From an uncultured Poribacteria bacterium (GTDB lineage: Bacteria > Poribacteria > WGA-4E > WGA-3G), in contig OX639992.1 of NCBI GenBank assembly GCA_951828515.1, positions 4,256,217 through 4,320,216 of the forward strand: a stretch of 64,000 bases of DNA. The letters run 5' to 3'. The position numbers and the translations under genes were made by a program. Below are positions 16,325-24,658 of this stretch, piece by piece. The notes beneath the pieces are model-generated. The model was not told the DNA's origin. It saw only the letters and a list, made by a program, of their open reading frames with translations, and ran no database searches. The first letter of the stretch is position 1. The number at the start of each line of letters is the position of its first letter.

Positions 16325-17482
16325 ATGAAAGCCTATAAATATCCGCTATACGATCAATCTAACACGATCCGCATTGGCAACTTGCTTGACGATATGTGGC
16401 AGGTGCATGACTACTTTCATAGGTGGCAAGACCAAAGATACAAAGACGGTTTACCTTATGCGAACTATCATGCTATGTCTGCTCACGTGAAAGAACTGAA
16501 GAAAACCACGCACCCCCATTGGAAGTCTTTACCCAGTCAAGCGATCCAAGAAGAACTTATACGGATTGACGAAGCCTATGTCCGTTTTTTCAAAAAGTTA
16601 GGCGGTAAGCCTAAACGAAAGCCAAGACATAAGTTTAAATCCATTACCTTTACACAAGCGGGTTATGCGTTAGAAGCTAATCGTATTACGATAACTTTTC
16701 GTGAGTGGAATGATAAGAAACAGATTTGGTCTTTCAAACGCATTCCTTTCACATTTCATAAACACCGTGAGTTTCACGGAACTATCGCACGTATCACCCT
16801 CAAACGTGATAACTGCGGTGGTTATTGGATTTGTATAGTGACAGACCATACACATACCAAAGAACTGTCAGCAACAGGTCAGAGAGTTGGGGCAGACAAT
16901 GTAATACAAGGAATGGATTTGGTCTATTCCCAGACCAAATCCGGTATGAAAGACGCTTACTTGACCCTTAGCACAGGTGAGAAGATACAGCACCCACACC
17001 CCTTGCGACACTCCTTGAAGGAACTTCGTAAACTCAACAAAGCCCTGAGTCGTAAAGTCAAAGGTTCTAACGGTTGGTATCGTGCTGTTCGTCAACTCGC
17101 ACGTTTCTATCGCAAAGTATCTAATCAACGCAAAGACTTTCATTGGCAACTGGCGAGTAAACTCTGTAAACGATTTGATACCATTGTTCTTGAAACCTTG
17201 AACCTTGGCGGTATGAAACGCTTGTGGGGACGTAAAGTCTCCGATCTTGCGTTCTACCAGTTTGTTGAGATATTGAAGTATAAGTGTCAAAAACATAAGC
17301 GTCAGTTTCTTCAAGTCGGTCAATGGACGGCGACAACAAAACCGTGTAGTGATTGTGGGTTTCATAACGAAACCCTAACTCTAAACGATAGGCAGTGGAG
17401 ATGCCCCGATTGTGGCTCTCACCATGACCGAGACATCAACGCTGCGATAAATATATTGCGGGCAGGGATAGCCACTCTCTAA
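16325..17482 (+). CDS. tnpB: TnpB RNA-guided endonuclease (IS200/IS605 family OrfB)
   Basis: This 385-residue protein is the usual TnpB length. RuvC-type catalytic residues are recognisable: Asp in QGMDLVYS (a variant of the usual GIDLG), Glu in IVLETLNLGGM and Asp in HDRDINAAINIL. The four-Cys zinc finger CSDCG...CPDCG lies between the last two. TnpB cuts DNA guided by an omega-RNA made from the element's 3' end and promotes element retention. No tnpA transposase is nearby, so the element depends on one in trans or is immobile. The RuvC-I variant keeps the Asp, so activity is plausible. Confidence 0.92.
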   Translation: MKAYKYPLYDQSNTIRIGNLLDDMWQVHDYFHRWQDQRYKDGLPYANYHAMSAHVKELKKTTHPHWKSLPSQAIQEELIRIDEAYVRFFKKLGGKPKRKPRHKFKSITFTQAGYALEANRITITFREWNDKKQIWSFKRIPFTFHKHREFHGTIARITLKRDNCGGYWICIVTDHTHTKELSATGQRVGADNVIQGMDLVYSQTKSGMKDAYLTLSTGEKIQHPHPLRHSLKELRKLNKALSRKVKGSNGWYRAVRQLARFYRKVSNQRKDFHWQLASKLCKRFDTIVLETLNLGGMKRLWGRKVSDLAFYQFVEILKYKCQKHKRQFLQVGQWTATTKPCSDCGFHNETLTLNDRQWRCPDCGSHHDRDINAAINILRAGIATL

Positions 17483-17625
17483 ATGTGATATGCCTGATAC
17501 TCGCTTCAGAGTTTCAGGGAATTGCCCGATGGTGGAGACAGCATAAGACGGTTGTTCTTCGGAAAAACCGCTATTGTCTACGAAGCCGAAGCCCCTACCT
17601 TTAGGTAGTGGGTGCTATCACCGAC
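17483..17625 (+). ncRNA. Putative omega-RNA (reRNA) scaffold and right end of the tnpB element
   Basis: The region after the tnpB stop has nested helices (ccgatggtggagacag..., cggttgttcttcggaaaaaccg, ...ctgtct-like partners). It ends in the typical hairpin CCCCTACC-TTTA-GGTAGTGGG (17592-17612). By analogy with characterised TnpB systems, the RNA starts inside the tnpB 3' end and the 16-20 nt after the right end (from about 17613-17620) serve as guide. Confidence 0.65.
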
Positions 17626-17656
17626 GCATCAAAGCCGCTAAGGTACCCAAAAATAT

Positions 17657-17685
17657 TTGACAAAAATCCATTGATGTCCTACAGT
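17657..17685 (+). promoter_or_regulatory. Promoter for amidohydrolase gene
   Basis: TTGACA (17657-17662), a 17-bp spacer and TACAGT (17680-17685). It is 60 bp upstream of the start at 17745, which has ggaggt as its ribosome-binding site. Confidence 0.6.
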
Positions 17686-17744
17686 GTAAGCAAGAAATAG
17701 AACGATCACCCCGCCGAACCGACTATAGAGATGGAGGTATTCCT

Positions 17745-18770
17745 ATGCCTTATGGAGACAACGACTGGCTCGCTTTAACCGAAGAACCGACCTTGGAACC
17801 GGAACTGCCAATTTGTGACCCGCACCACCATTTTTGGGATTTCCGAACTGAGCGTATCCCTTACCAACGGTATCTACTCCACGAATTGATCGCCGACATC
17901 GACAGTGGACACAATGTACGCTCTACCGTGTTTGTTGAGGCACGAGCGATGTACCGAGCCGATGGACCGGAAGATATGCGTCCTGTCGGTGAAGTCGAAT
18001 TTGTGCAGGGACTCGCAGCCGCGAGCGCGAGCGGTTTATATGGCGAGAGTCGTGCCGCCGCTGCGATCATCGGGCATGCGAACCTGAATTTGGGTGAACG
18101 CGTTGAGCCGGTCTTGGAAGCCTTACAAGCCGCGAGTCCGAATCGGTTTCGGGGTATCCGCCATTCTGTCACTTGGGATCCGAATCCGGAAATAGATGGT
18201 ACTTCTACATACAGGACAGAGGGACAGTTGGCACGTGACGACTTCCGAGCGGGGGCGCGGGTGCTGGCAGGCATGGGTATGTCTTTCGAGGGATGGATGT
18301 ATTTCCCACAACTTCCTGAACTCGCTGATTTCGCGAGAGCAGTACCGGATTTGACAATTATCTCGAATCATATCGGCGGTCTGCTACGGGTCGGTCCCTA
18401 TGGTGGCAAAGATGACGAAGTGTTGGCGAACTGGAGAAACGGTATCGCTGCAGTAGCCGCGTGTCCCAACGTTCACATGAAACTCGGGGGCATCGGGATG
18501 CCGCGCACCGGTTTCGATTGGCATGATAGGGAACAGCCGATCGGTTCTGAAGAATTAGCCGAGTCTATGGCACCCTTCATGGATTACTGTATAGAGCAAT
18601 TCGGTCCGGAGCGGTGTATGTTTGAAAGCAACTTCCCGGTCGACAAGGTCTCGTTCTCCTACAACGTGATGTATAATGCGTTCAAACGGTTGTCATCTGG
18701 ATACTCGGATGATGAACGTGCGTCGCTATTCCACGACACCGCCGCTCGTGTATATCGGATAGGTGTATGA
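17745..18770 (+). CDS. Amidohydrolase family 2 protein (metal-dependent TIM-barrel hydrolase)
   Basis: This 341-residue protein of the amidohydrolase_2 family includes lactonases and decarboxylases such as 2-pyrone-4,6-dicarboxylate and fuconate lactonases. The N-terminal metal motif is ICDPHHHFWD; later conserved parts are RGIRHSVTWD, IISNHIGG and the C-terminal MFESNFPVD, in which the Asp that usually ends strand 8 is recognisable. A sugar-acid lactonase role would fit the glycan-degrading theme of the window, but the substrate is unknown. It stands alone with its own promoter. Confidence 0.85.
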   Translation: MPYGDNDWLALTEEPTLEPELPICDPHHHFWDFRTERIPYQRYLLHELIADIDSGHNVRSTVFVEARAMYRADGPEDMRPVGEVEFVQGLAAASASGLYGESRAAAAIIGHANLNLGERVEPVLEALQAASPNRFRGIRHSVTWDPNPEIDGTSTYRTEGQLARDDFRAGARVLAGMGMSFEGWMYFPQLPELADFARAVPDLTIISNHIGGLLRVGPYGGKDDEVLANWRNGIAAVAACPNVHMKLGGIGMPRTGFDWHDREQPIGSEELAESMAPFMDYCIEQFGPERCMFESNFPVDKVSFSYNVMYNAFKRLSSGYSDDERASLFHDTAARVYRIGV

Positions 18771-18786
18771 GGAAGCGCGGAAGGGT

Positions 18787-19044
18787 CTAATAGACATTAC
18801 TGTGGTGCCCAACTTCATGCCCAAAAACCTCTTGGGTACTTGCGTTGAAAGAATACAAGACTCGGTAATCTTTGGCAACTGTTAGACTGAATTTGCCTCT
18901 GTGTATACCTTTCAGTGCCTTTTTCGGGGGTCCATCCCAATTTGCACATAATTTTTCCAACTTTTCGAGGACTTTTGCCCGGATTGTGGGATGTAAACGC
19001 CGCATATCCGATCTTGCCCGGGATCTTAGCACTAACGTGCACAT
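18787..19044 (-). CDS. RelE/ParE-family toxin
   Basis: This 85-residue basic protein has the RelE-superfamily layout: an early helix pair (RARSDMRRLHPTIRAKVLEKLEKL), then KALKGIHRGKFSLTV, AKDYRVLYSF and the last strand FGHEVGHHSNVY. Such toxins cleave ribosome-bound mRNA or inhibit gyrase. It follows the antitoxin gene and overlaps it by 13 bp, the standard coupling. It ends 17 bp from the convergent amidohydrolase gene. Confidence 0.85.
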   Translation of the reverse strand: MCTLVLRSRARSDMRRLHPTIRAKVLEKLEKLCANWDGPPKKALKGIHRGKFSLTVAKDYRVLYSFNASTQEVFGHEVGHHSNVY

Positions 19045-19727
19045 TTCAATTTCACCCCGAACTCTTTGGCAACCTCCTCAAGTGAAATCGTTTCCGCTGT
19101 TCCTGCTTCAATCTCCGCGATGCTTTGATCAATCCTCTCAATGACTTCTGGGCGGAATTCTAACCCTTCGTCCGGATCGTAGTGGTAATCCTCAAAGGCG
19201 ACTTCCAAAAGTTCATAGGCGACATAAAGTTCTCGAAATGCCATATCCAATGCCTGATCCGTCGGATTCTGCTCAAGCAAAACCACGAGCCGCTCCCGGA
19301 CTGGGAATATCTCTTCGGCGACGAGGGAACGGAGCAGCGTTCGATATTCGTCCGGGGACAACTCTATGATTTTCTTCTCTGGCATCGGATCGCTGTTTAG
19401 ATAAAGCCCCATTCGTCTGAAGTTACGCTCTTTGAGTGTTGTTTTCCGGTTGGCGAGGATATATTCACGTTGTCGTTTGAGTTTTTTGGCGAGCGGTGTA
19501 TCCGGTCTGAGCCCTTTAAGTGGATCTTCCTCGTAGTCCTCTAACCAATAGGCGAAATCTATATAGTCGCCGTGAAAATGAAAAAACTCTGCCCCCAGTG
19601 CTTCTTGCGGACTATCCTTCGCAAGTAACGCCGTAAGTCGTTCCCGCGATTTGAAGAGTTCCTCGTTGACGAGTGTGTGGAGCAACTCCCGGAATTCAGT
19701 AGGGTTCATCTTTGTAATATTTGGCAT
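19032..19727 (-). CDS. Antitoxin partner of RelE-like toxin, with internal duplication
   Basis: This 231-residue protein is much larger than usual antitoxins. Residues ~8-75 (FRELLHTLVNEELFKSRERL) and ~125-190 (YRTLLRSLVAEEIFPVRERL) are two copies of the same helical module. The last ~20 residues (ETISLEEVAKEFGVKL) have the AbrB/Phd-like ending found on antitoxins that pair with RelE toxins. It is first in the operon and controls translation of the overlapping toxin. The function of the duplicated module is unknown. Confidence 0.7.
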   Translation of the reverse strand: MPNITKMNPTEFRELLHTLVNEELFKSRERLTALLAKDSPQEALGAEFFHFHGDYIDFAYWLEDYEEDPLKGLRPDTPLAKKLKRQREYILANRKTTLKERNFRRMGLYLNSDPMPEKKIIELSPDEYRTLLRSLVAEEIFPVRERLVVLLEQNPTDQALDMAFRELYVAYELLEVAFEDYHYDPDEGLEFRPEVIERIDQSIAEIEAGTAETISLEEVAKEFGVKLKCAR

Positions 19728-19761
19728 GATGTTCTCCGTATGCTTGGCATTCTTAGCGTTA

Positions 19762-19791
19762 AGTATAACATAAAGCTTAATTGATGTCCAA
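19762..19791 (-). promoter_or_regulatory. Promoter for the toxin-antitoxin operon
   Basis: On the minus strand: TTGGAC (19791-19786), an 18-bp spacer and TATACT (19767-19762), 35 bp before the antitoxin start. Confidence 0.55.
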
Positions 19792-19822
19792 TGTAGGAGC
19801 GTTGAATTGCTGTGAAATTAAG

Positions 19823-19851
19823 TTGACACCCTCTACAAAACATGGTATCCT
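19823..19851 (+). promoter_or_regulatory. Promoter for the PRTase/DprA-like operon
   Basis: TTGACA (19823-19828), a 17-bp spacer and TATCCT (19846-19851) with TGG before the -10. It is 26 bp before the start at 19877, with aaggaaga as ribosome-binding site. Confidence 0.65.
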
Positions 19852-19876
19852 TATGCACTAAAGGAAGAGCAGCGAA

Positions 19877-20509
19877 ATGCCGGAAAAAGAATCGCGTCGT
19901 GTCAAAACACTTATCAATCCGCGGGAAATTCGTGGCACTTGGCGTGCCGGTTGGGCTTTGGATGTTCACACACTATCAAGTCGTCCGTTGCCAAGTGGAG
20001 GATATGATACGAAACGAACTGAATTTGGCGAATTGGTTTTTCAGTTGAAATATCGACATGATAGAACCAAGATTCAACCAATAGCAGAGATTGCCGTTAA
20101 ATTCGTTAAAGAACAATTTGCAGTTGATGGATATCCGATCTTGCCATATCTGAAGGCGGTTCTTCCGATTCCACCGTCAGATAGAAATAGGGATTTTCAA
20201 CCTGTTACTGAAGTCGCTAAGGAAATAGGACGGCTCTTAAGTGTACCAGCACCCAGAGATTATCTGTCAAAGGTAAAACAGACAATTCCTCTCAAGGACC
20301 TCCCAGACGTTGCAAGCAAACGCGAACAACTTCGTGGAGCGTTTGTCGTCCGGTCACAAGATTTGAAGAACCAGTGTGTTTTGTTAATTGACGATCTCTA
20401 TGACTCAGGGACAACCGTGAGAGAGGCAACCAAAGTTCTCTACAAACAGGGCGGCGTTCGACATGTTCTTGTTTTAACACTTACTCAAAAACGGACGGGT
20501 GGCAATTGA
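19877..20509 (+). CDS. ComF-like phosphoribosyltransferase-fold protein
   Basis: This 210-residue protein has a perfect PRPP-binding signature, VLLIDDLYDSGTTVREA (residues ~175-191), and upstream PRTase-fold elements (LPYLKAVLPIPPSDRNR). It resembles ComF but lacks the N-terminal zinc-ribbon cysteines of ComF. The N-terminus (LDVHTLSSRPLPSGGYD) is not recognised. The next gene, 49 bp on, encodes a DprA-like protein, so two competence-type folds share one operon. PRTase plus SLOG-domain pairs have been proposed as nucleotide-based conflict systems; whether this one makes or senses a nucleotide is unknown. Confidence 0.8.
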   Translation: MPEKESRRVKTLINPREIRGTWRAGWALDVHTLSSRPLPSGGYDTKRTEFGELVFQLKYRHDRTKIQPIAEIAVKFVKEQFAVDGYPILPYLKAVLPIPPSDRNRDFQPVTEVAKEIGRLLSVPAPRDYLSKVKQTIPLKDLPDVASKREQLRGAFVVRSQDLKNQCVLLIDDLYDSGTTVREATKVLYKQGGVRHVLVLTLTQKRTGGN

Positions 20510-20558
20510 AGGTATGAATTCCAAATTTACCAAAACCGACCCAAACAAGGAGAGAAAA

Positions 20559-21539
20559 ATGAGCATTGACAGAGATTATTTCTGGTTTCGACTCTTTAAG
20601 ACGCGAGGTATAGGCATCAAACTTCTGGGTGCTATTGCCGAAATATTAGAGGTAGAAAACCTAACTCCAGAAATGTTGCCGCTCAACCAAAATGATCTCT
20701 CGGAGCAGTTCCCAAAGTTAGCGAAAATCCTTACGGGAAAAATTCGCGTAGAAGATAGAGAAAAGGTATACGCAGCGTACAAGCAACTTAAAGATCAAGG
20801 GATCAATATTATCTACCCCGGTCACCCAGATTTTCCGCCGTATATCCTTGAAATTGCACCGGTTCTATTTGTTAAGGGACAGCAAAAACGACTCATGTCA
20901 GATAATGTCTCAATCGTGGGTGCACGGAACGTATCGGATAAAGGAATTCGTATTGCAAGAAAACTGGCTGGTGATCTTGCGAGTGAAGGCATAAATGTTG
21001 TCTCTGGATATGCTAAAGGTGTTGACTCGGAGGCACACTTAGGTGCCTTAGAGTCAGAGGGAACAACGACACTCGTACTGCCTAATGGCATCAATCAACT
21101 ACGTCAGAAAAACGCATTTAAAAAATTCAATTGGGATCAGGATGTGCTTGCGGTTTCACAGTTTGACCCAGATACTAAGTGGGTTGCGCGCAACGCGATG
21201 GCACGAAACAAACTTGTGTGTGCCCTCTCTAAGGCGGTTGTCGTTATTGAATCGGGACCTGAACGGGATGCTCAAGGCAAAATGAGTGGGACCTTTAATA
21301 CCGCAAAAACGACACTTGATCTGAATCTACCACTTTTTGTTGTTAACCCAAACTGCTTTGATGACCCTCCAAAAGGTAATGATGCACTAATTGCGTTGGG
21401 CGGCTATAGTCTCGATCCGGTTAAGGGCGCAGAGATAATTGCAAAACATATCTTTGTCAAAACTGAGCAACCTACGTCTGTTGAAAATCAGAATCTCGCT
21501 GGGCAACTGCCAATTCCTTTTGAGAGTTCCGATATGTAG
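20559..21539 (+). CDS. DprA/Smf-like SLOG-domain protein (second DprA paralogue)
   Basis: This 326-residue protein starts at the ATG at 20559, behind the ribosome-binding site aaggag; the frame is open back to 20499. An N-terminal helix-hairpin-helix-like region (FRLFKTRGIGIKLLGAIAE) is followed by the Rossmann-like SLOG core VSIVGARNVSDKGIRIA, NVVSGYAKGVDSEAH and TTLVLPNGI. It differs from true DprA (39290-40504): the FPRRNRIISGL segment is replaced by VARNAMARNKLVCALS, and there is no C-terminal winged helix. It is therefore probably not the competence loader of RecA but a specialised relative acting with the PRTase upstream. Confidence 0.82.
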   Translation: MSIDRDYFWFRLFKTRGIGIKLLGAIAEILEVENLTPEMLPLNQNDLSEQFPKLAKILTGKIRVEDREKVYAAYKQLKDQGINIIYPGHPDFPPYILEIAPVLFVKGQQKRLMSDNVSIVGARNVSDKGIRIARKLAGDLASEGINVVSGYAKGVDSEAHLGALESEGTTTLVLPNGINQLRQKNAFKKFNWDQDVLAVSQFDPDTKWVARNAMARNKLVCALSKAVVVIESGPERDAQGKMSGTFNTAKTTLDLNLPLFVVNPNCFDDPPKGNDALIALGGYSLDPVKGAEIIAKHIFVKTEQPTSVENQNLAGQLPIPFESSDM

Positions 21540-21559
21540 CGATATTTGATGAAGTTTGA

Positions 21560-22295
21560 ATAAATATTTCGGTAATTCCATAACGATGCCCGGTGCGGTT
21601 AGGAAACCGCACCATAGGTGTCAATTTAGCGGTTTCGGGTCCCGTAGGTTGGGTAGAGCGGAACGCAAAAAGAAGACGTAGGGGTGCCAAATACGCCTGA
21701 AATACGACATGCCGGCATACCCACTCAATACCCCAGCGAAACCCAACGTCATACCCGCAGAGGTCCCGGCACTTGACGCCGAAAGCGTTGGGTTTCTCTC
21801 GGTTTCTGATCAATGGGGCGTGTATGGACCGACCTTCGCTTTCTATGATATTTACGGGTTTGGTGGCATCCGTTCTACCCAACCTACGAGACTCAAGAGG
21901 CGAGGTTAGAAACCTCGTCAGCGGCGGGGTGGGTTTTGGATCCATAGGGGTCAATTTTAGAAAAAAATGACTTGTTTATGGAGACATGTAGGTGTTCATC
22001 GTCTGAATCAGGATTTACAGGATTCAAGGATTTACAAGGTGATGGAGCCTTCTTGATTCGTTTTCTATTCTCACTGCGAAGCAATAGCACCCCTACGGGG
22101 TGCGGTTGCTGGCATACGCCGCTTTCTATTCTCACTGCGAAGCAATAGCACCCCTACGGGGTTTGGTGGCATCCGTTCTACCCAGCCTACGAGACGACGA
22201 CCAAGGGCTGTAAAATATCCCTAAATTGACACCTATGGTGCGGTTAGGAAACCGCACCTACCGGACCTGGGGAAATAAATATTACCGAATTAAAT
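21560..22295. repeat. Composite inverted-repeat element without coding capacity
   Basis: The ends mirror each other: ggtgcggttaggaaaccgcacc plus ataggtgtcaatttag (21592-21629) reappear inverted at 22221-22258, with the 4-nt hairpin loop unchanged in sense. Outside these, TTCGGTAAT (from 21569) and ATTACCGAA (near 22280) extend the symmetry. Inside are an inverted pair around cgtaggttgggtaga (21648; inverse near 21870) and direct repeats tctattctcactgcgaagcaatagcacccctacgggg (22061 and 22121). No reading frame looks real. It is a nested-palindrome mobile or intergenic element. Confidence 0.6.
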
Positions 22296-22343
22296 TCTTA
22301 ATCTTCATGATACCTAACCAACAATGATGTAACGTATCAAACT

Positions 22344-22559
22344 TTACTTACCTTGAATCAGTTTAAACTTGTGTGATGCCTCTTCTATGCCGACGAATCG
22401 GCTGTAAATCGCAACGCGGCTGAGCTTACCTTCCCAATTCCTATCACCACTCGCTTCATCACCAAAAAGCAAGGAATAGAGTTCCCAATTGCTGAAATCC
22501 CCTTGGATTCCGTGGCTAACATGAGCAAGTTCACCATTGATTAGCAGTAGACGTTCCGG
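22344..22559 (-). pseudogene. Fragment of a LamG/concanavalin-like domain gene
   Basis: Minus-strand frame of 71 codons ending at TAA (22344): LLINGELAHVSHG, NWELYSLLFGDEA, WEGKLSRVAIYSR. This is the C-terminal half of a laminin-G-3 type domain (turn, then 'G.l..v.iYsr.L'). An in-frame TGA (22562-22560) stops it upstream, and the 20-nt motif of a repeat begins 14 bp further. It is a truncated relic rather than a gene. Confidence 0.55.
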
Positions 22560-22575
22560 TCAAAATAACTGACGA

Positions 22576-22595
22576 TAACGTGAGTTTGATAAATA
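22576..22595 (+). repeat. 20-nt dispersed motif, copy 2
   Basis: TAACGTGAGTTTGATAAATA is identical to 7186-7205. The inverted partial copy TCAAACTCACGT is at 24547-24558, so the pair brackets the two methyltransferase genes. Confidence 0.5.
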
Positions 22596-22648
22596 CTCAG
22601 GACGGACGCGTTTTCGCTTAAAGTCCCCATCGTTTCTTTGAAAAATAC

Positions 22649-22733
22649 TTGACATTTGGTCCAACAATGTGGTTGAATATATGTATCACATTGGCAGACA
22701 GTTGAAGCGGCACCGCAAGGTGACGTGCCTGCC
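22649..22733 (+). promoter_or_regulatory. Promoter and hairpin leader related to the tnpB leader
   Basis: TTGACA (22649-22654), 18 bp, then TTGAAT. It is followed by a hairpin region aligning base for base with the tnpB leader: GGCAGACA/TGCCTGCC (22693-22700/22726-22733; one mismatch) enclosing CACC-gcaa-GGTG. Compared with 16243-16283, several helix positions change on both sides, but the pseudoknot partner and P1 are missing. It lies 46 bp before the first methyltransferase. Confidence 0.55.
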
Positions 22734-22778
22734 TACCTAATACCATAATAATAAGCAATTATATGACGCGGGATCCTT

Positions 22779-23651
22779 ATGTCTCGCAAATTTCTCGAAA
22801 GTGAGGTAATTGAAATGAGCCATCAGTCCAGAGATGCAGAATATACAATGGGGCGCAGCAAAGGGGAAACAGAACGCTTAATTGAACAGTCACAACTCTA
22901 TGAAGATGTGACACGGCGTTTTTTTCTCAGAAGCGGTATTGCAAAAGGGATGAAAGTCCTTGATGTTGGGAGTGGTGCTGGCGATGTGTCTCTCGCGCTC
23001 GCCGAATTTGTTGGTCCCGACGGCACAGTTGTTGGGGTCGATCTCAACCCCGATATTCTTAAAACAGCGCAAGCTCGAGCGGATGCAGCGGGTTTTTCAA
23101 ACATTGAATTCATTGCAGGTGATACCCGAACCCTTGAACTTCCAAACGACTTTGATGCTGTTGTCGGACGACTTGTCCTGATGTATATGGCAGACCCAGC
23201 GGAAGCACTTCAACATTTGGCGACACACCTGCGACCCGGTGGAATCGTCGCCTTTCAGGAAGTCGATTTTACGCCTTATACTGCAGCAGTGCATCCCGAT
23301 ACACCCTTAGCGAACACATTGATTGAATGGGGACGTACTGTGTTTGAACGTTCAGGCGCACATCTTGAGATGGGCATGGATCTTTACAAAGCGTTTGTTG
23401 ATGCCGGGTTGCCCGAACCGACTTTACACTTTGAGGCACCGATGGGCGGTCCTGAGGACTGGCCCGGATTTGAGTATCTCGCTAACAGTTTTCGGAGTCT
23501 CGTTCCTTTGCTGGAGGCTTATGGCATTACCACAGCTGAAGAGTTAGATGTCGATACGTTGGCAGGGCGGATACAGGCGGAAGTCGCAGCAGCAAAACGA
23601 CCGATTATGTTGCCGCCGCATATCACGGCGTATGCATTCCTAACCGCATAG
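22779..23651 (+). CDS. Class I SAM-dependent methyltransferase (copy 1)
   Basis: This 290-residue Rossmann-fold methyltransferase has motif I VLDVGSGAGDVSLALA, the acidic strand-2 end VVGVDLN, motif II-like DFDAVVGRLVLMYM and motif III LRPGGIVAFQE. It resembles the UbiE/Methyltransf_11 group that modifies small molecules. The ATG at 22815 (MSHQSRDAE), behind a gaggta site, is an equally good start. The next gene is a close paralogue, starting immediately after this stop codon; the two arose by tandem duplication. Confidence 0.88.
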   Translation: MSRKFLESEVIEMSHQSRDAEYTMGRSKGETERLIEQSQLYEDVTRRFFLRSGIAKGMKVLDVGSGAGDVSLALAEFVGPDGTVVGVDLNPDILKTAQARADAAGFSNIEFIAGDTRTLELPNDFDAVVGRLVLMYMADPAEALQHLATHLRPGGIVAFQEVDFTPYTAAVHPDTPLANTLIEWGRTVFERSGAHLEMGMDLYKAFVDAGLPEPTLHFEAPMGGPEDWPGFEYLANSFRSLVPLLEAYGITTAEELDVDTLAGRIQAEVAAAKRPIMLPPHITAYAFLTA

Positions 23652-24524
23652 ATGGTTCCACGCATGGCGAAAAATAACTCAGATAGCTTACACGCGCCAC
23701 ATCACGATGCTACCTATACGTTAGGGCGTACCTCACACGAAACAACGCGTCTCATTGAGCAATCAAGAATCTATGGAGAATCGACGCAACGTCTCTGTAG
23801 GCGAGCCGGTATAACGGAGGGGATGCGAGTCCTTGAAATCGGTAGCGGTGCTGGTGATGTGGCGCTCACCCTCGCTGAACTCGTTGGCGCGACAGGACAG
23901 GTTATTGGTGTAGATGTCAATGCATCAATTCTTGACACTGCGCGCCAACGAGCGATCAATACTGGCGTGCGGAACATAGAATTTATTGCAGGCGATGCGC
24001 GAATGCTTGCCTTCGCGGACAAATTTGATGCTATTGTTGGACGATTTGTGTTGATGTATATGGCGAATCCAGAAAAGGCATTCGCGGAGCTTATAACACA
24101 TTTAAAGCCGGGCGGTATTGCCGCGTTTCAGGAACCCGAATACACACTCTACCCCGCGTTTTTACACCCTAATATGCCTCTCATGAACCAACTGATTGGA
24201 TGGATTTTAGAGGTGTTTGAACATTCAGGAGCACATCTTGACATGGGCATTGGGCTTTACCGCGCTTTTGTTGACGCAGGTTTGCCACCACCAGCGATGC
24301 ATCTCGAATCTCCTATCGGTGCCGCCAAAACTTGGACAGGTTACCGATACATGGCGACTATCTTTCAGAGTCTCCTGCCGCTCTTAGAAAAATATGGACT
24401 CGCAACGGCGGAACAGGTGGATGTGGATACGTTAGCCGCACGGCTTCGGGAAGAGGTACTCACATCGAAACGTCCGTTTTTCCTACCGTTGCATGTAACC
24501 GCACATTCCATGCTTCCAACCTAA
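23652..24524 (+). CDS. Class I SAM-dependent methyltransferase (copy 2)
   Basis: This 290-residue paralogue of the preceding gene is collinear throughout: VLEIGSGAGDVALTLA, VIGVDVN, DAIVGRFVLMYM, LKPGGIAAFQEPEYTLYP. Its ATG directly follows the TAG of copy 1, so translation is coupled. The ATG at 23664 (MAKNN) may be the true start. Both keep complete SAM-binding motifs. Divergence is concentrated in the C-terminal substrate-facing part (DAGLPPPAMHLESPIGAA versus DAGLPEPTLHFEAPMGGP), suggesting related but different substrates. Confidence 0.88.
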   Translation: MVPRMAKNNSDSLHAPHHDATYTLGRTSHETTRLIEQSRIYGESTQRLCRRAGITEGMRVLEIGSGAGDVALTLAELVGATGQVIGVDVNASILDTARQRAINTGVRNIEFIAGDARMLAFADKFDAIVGRFVLMYMANPEKAFAELITHLKPGGIAAFQEPEYTLYPAFLHPNMPLMNQLIGWILEVFEHSGAHLDMGIGLYRAFVDAGLPPPAMHLESPIGAAKTWTGYRYMATIFQSLLPLLEKYGLATAEQVDVDTLAARLREEVLTSKRPFFLPLHVTAHSMLPT

Positions 24525-24546
24525 ATTTCTTGAACCCTCTTTTATG

Positions 24547-24558
24547 TCAAACTCACGT
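24547..24558 (-). repeat. Inverted partial copy of the 20-nt motif
   Basis: TCAAACTCACGT is the reverse complement of the central part of the motif at 22576-22595. It lies 23 bp after the second methyltransferase. Confidence 0.4.
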
Positions 24559-24629
24559 AACAATACACAATGAATTTCAAGCAATACGCTCTGTAAGAGT
24601 TCAATGTCTCTGAAAAATACCATTTTTGG

Positions 24630-24658
24630 TTGATATAAAGATTGAAATGTGGTATAAT
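24630..24658 (+). promoter_or_regulatory. Promoter of the rpsF-ssb-rpsR-rplI cluster
   Basis: TTGATA (24630-24635), a 17-bp spacer and TATAAT (24653-24658) with an extended -10 (TGG). This is a near-consensus promoter with a ~160-nt leader before rpsF. Confidence 0.75.
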
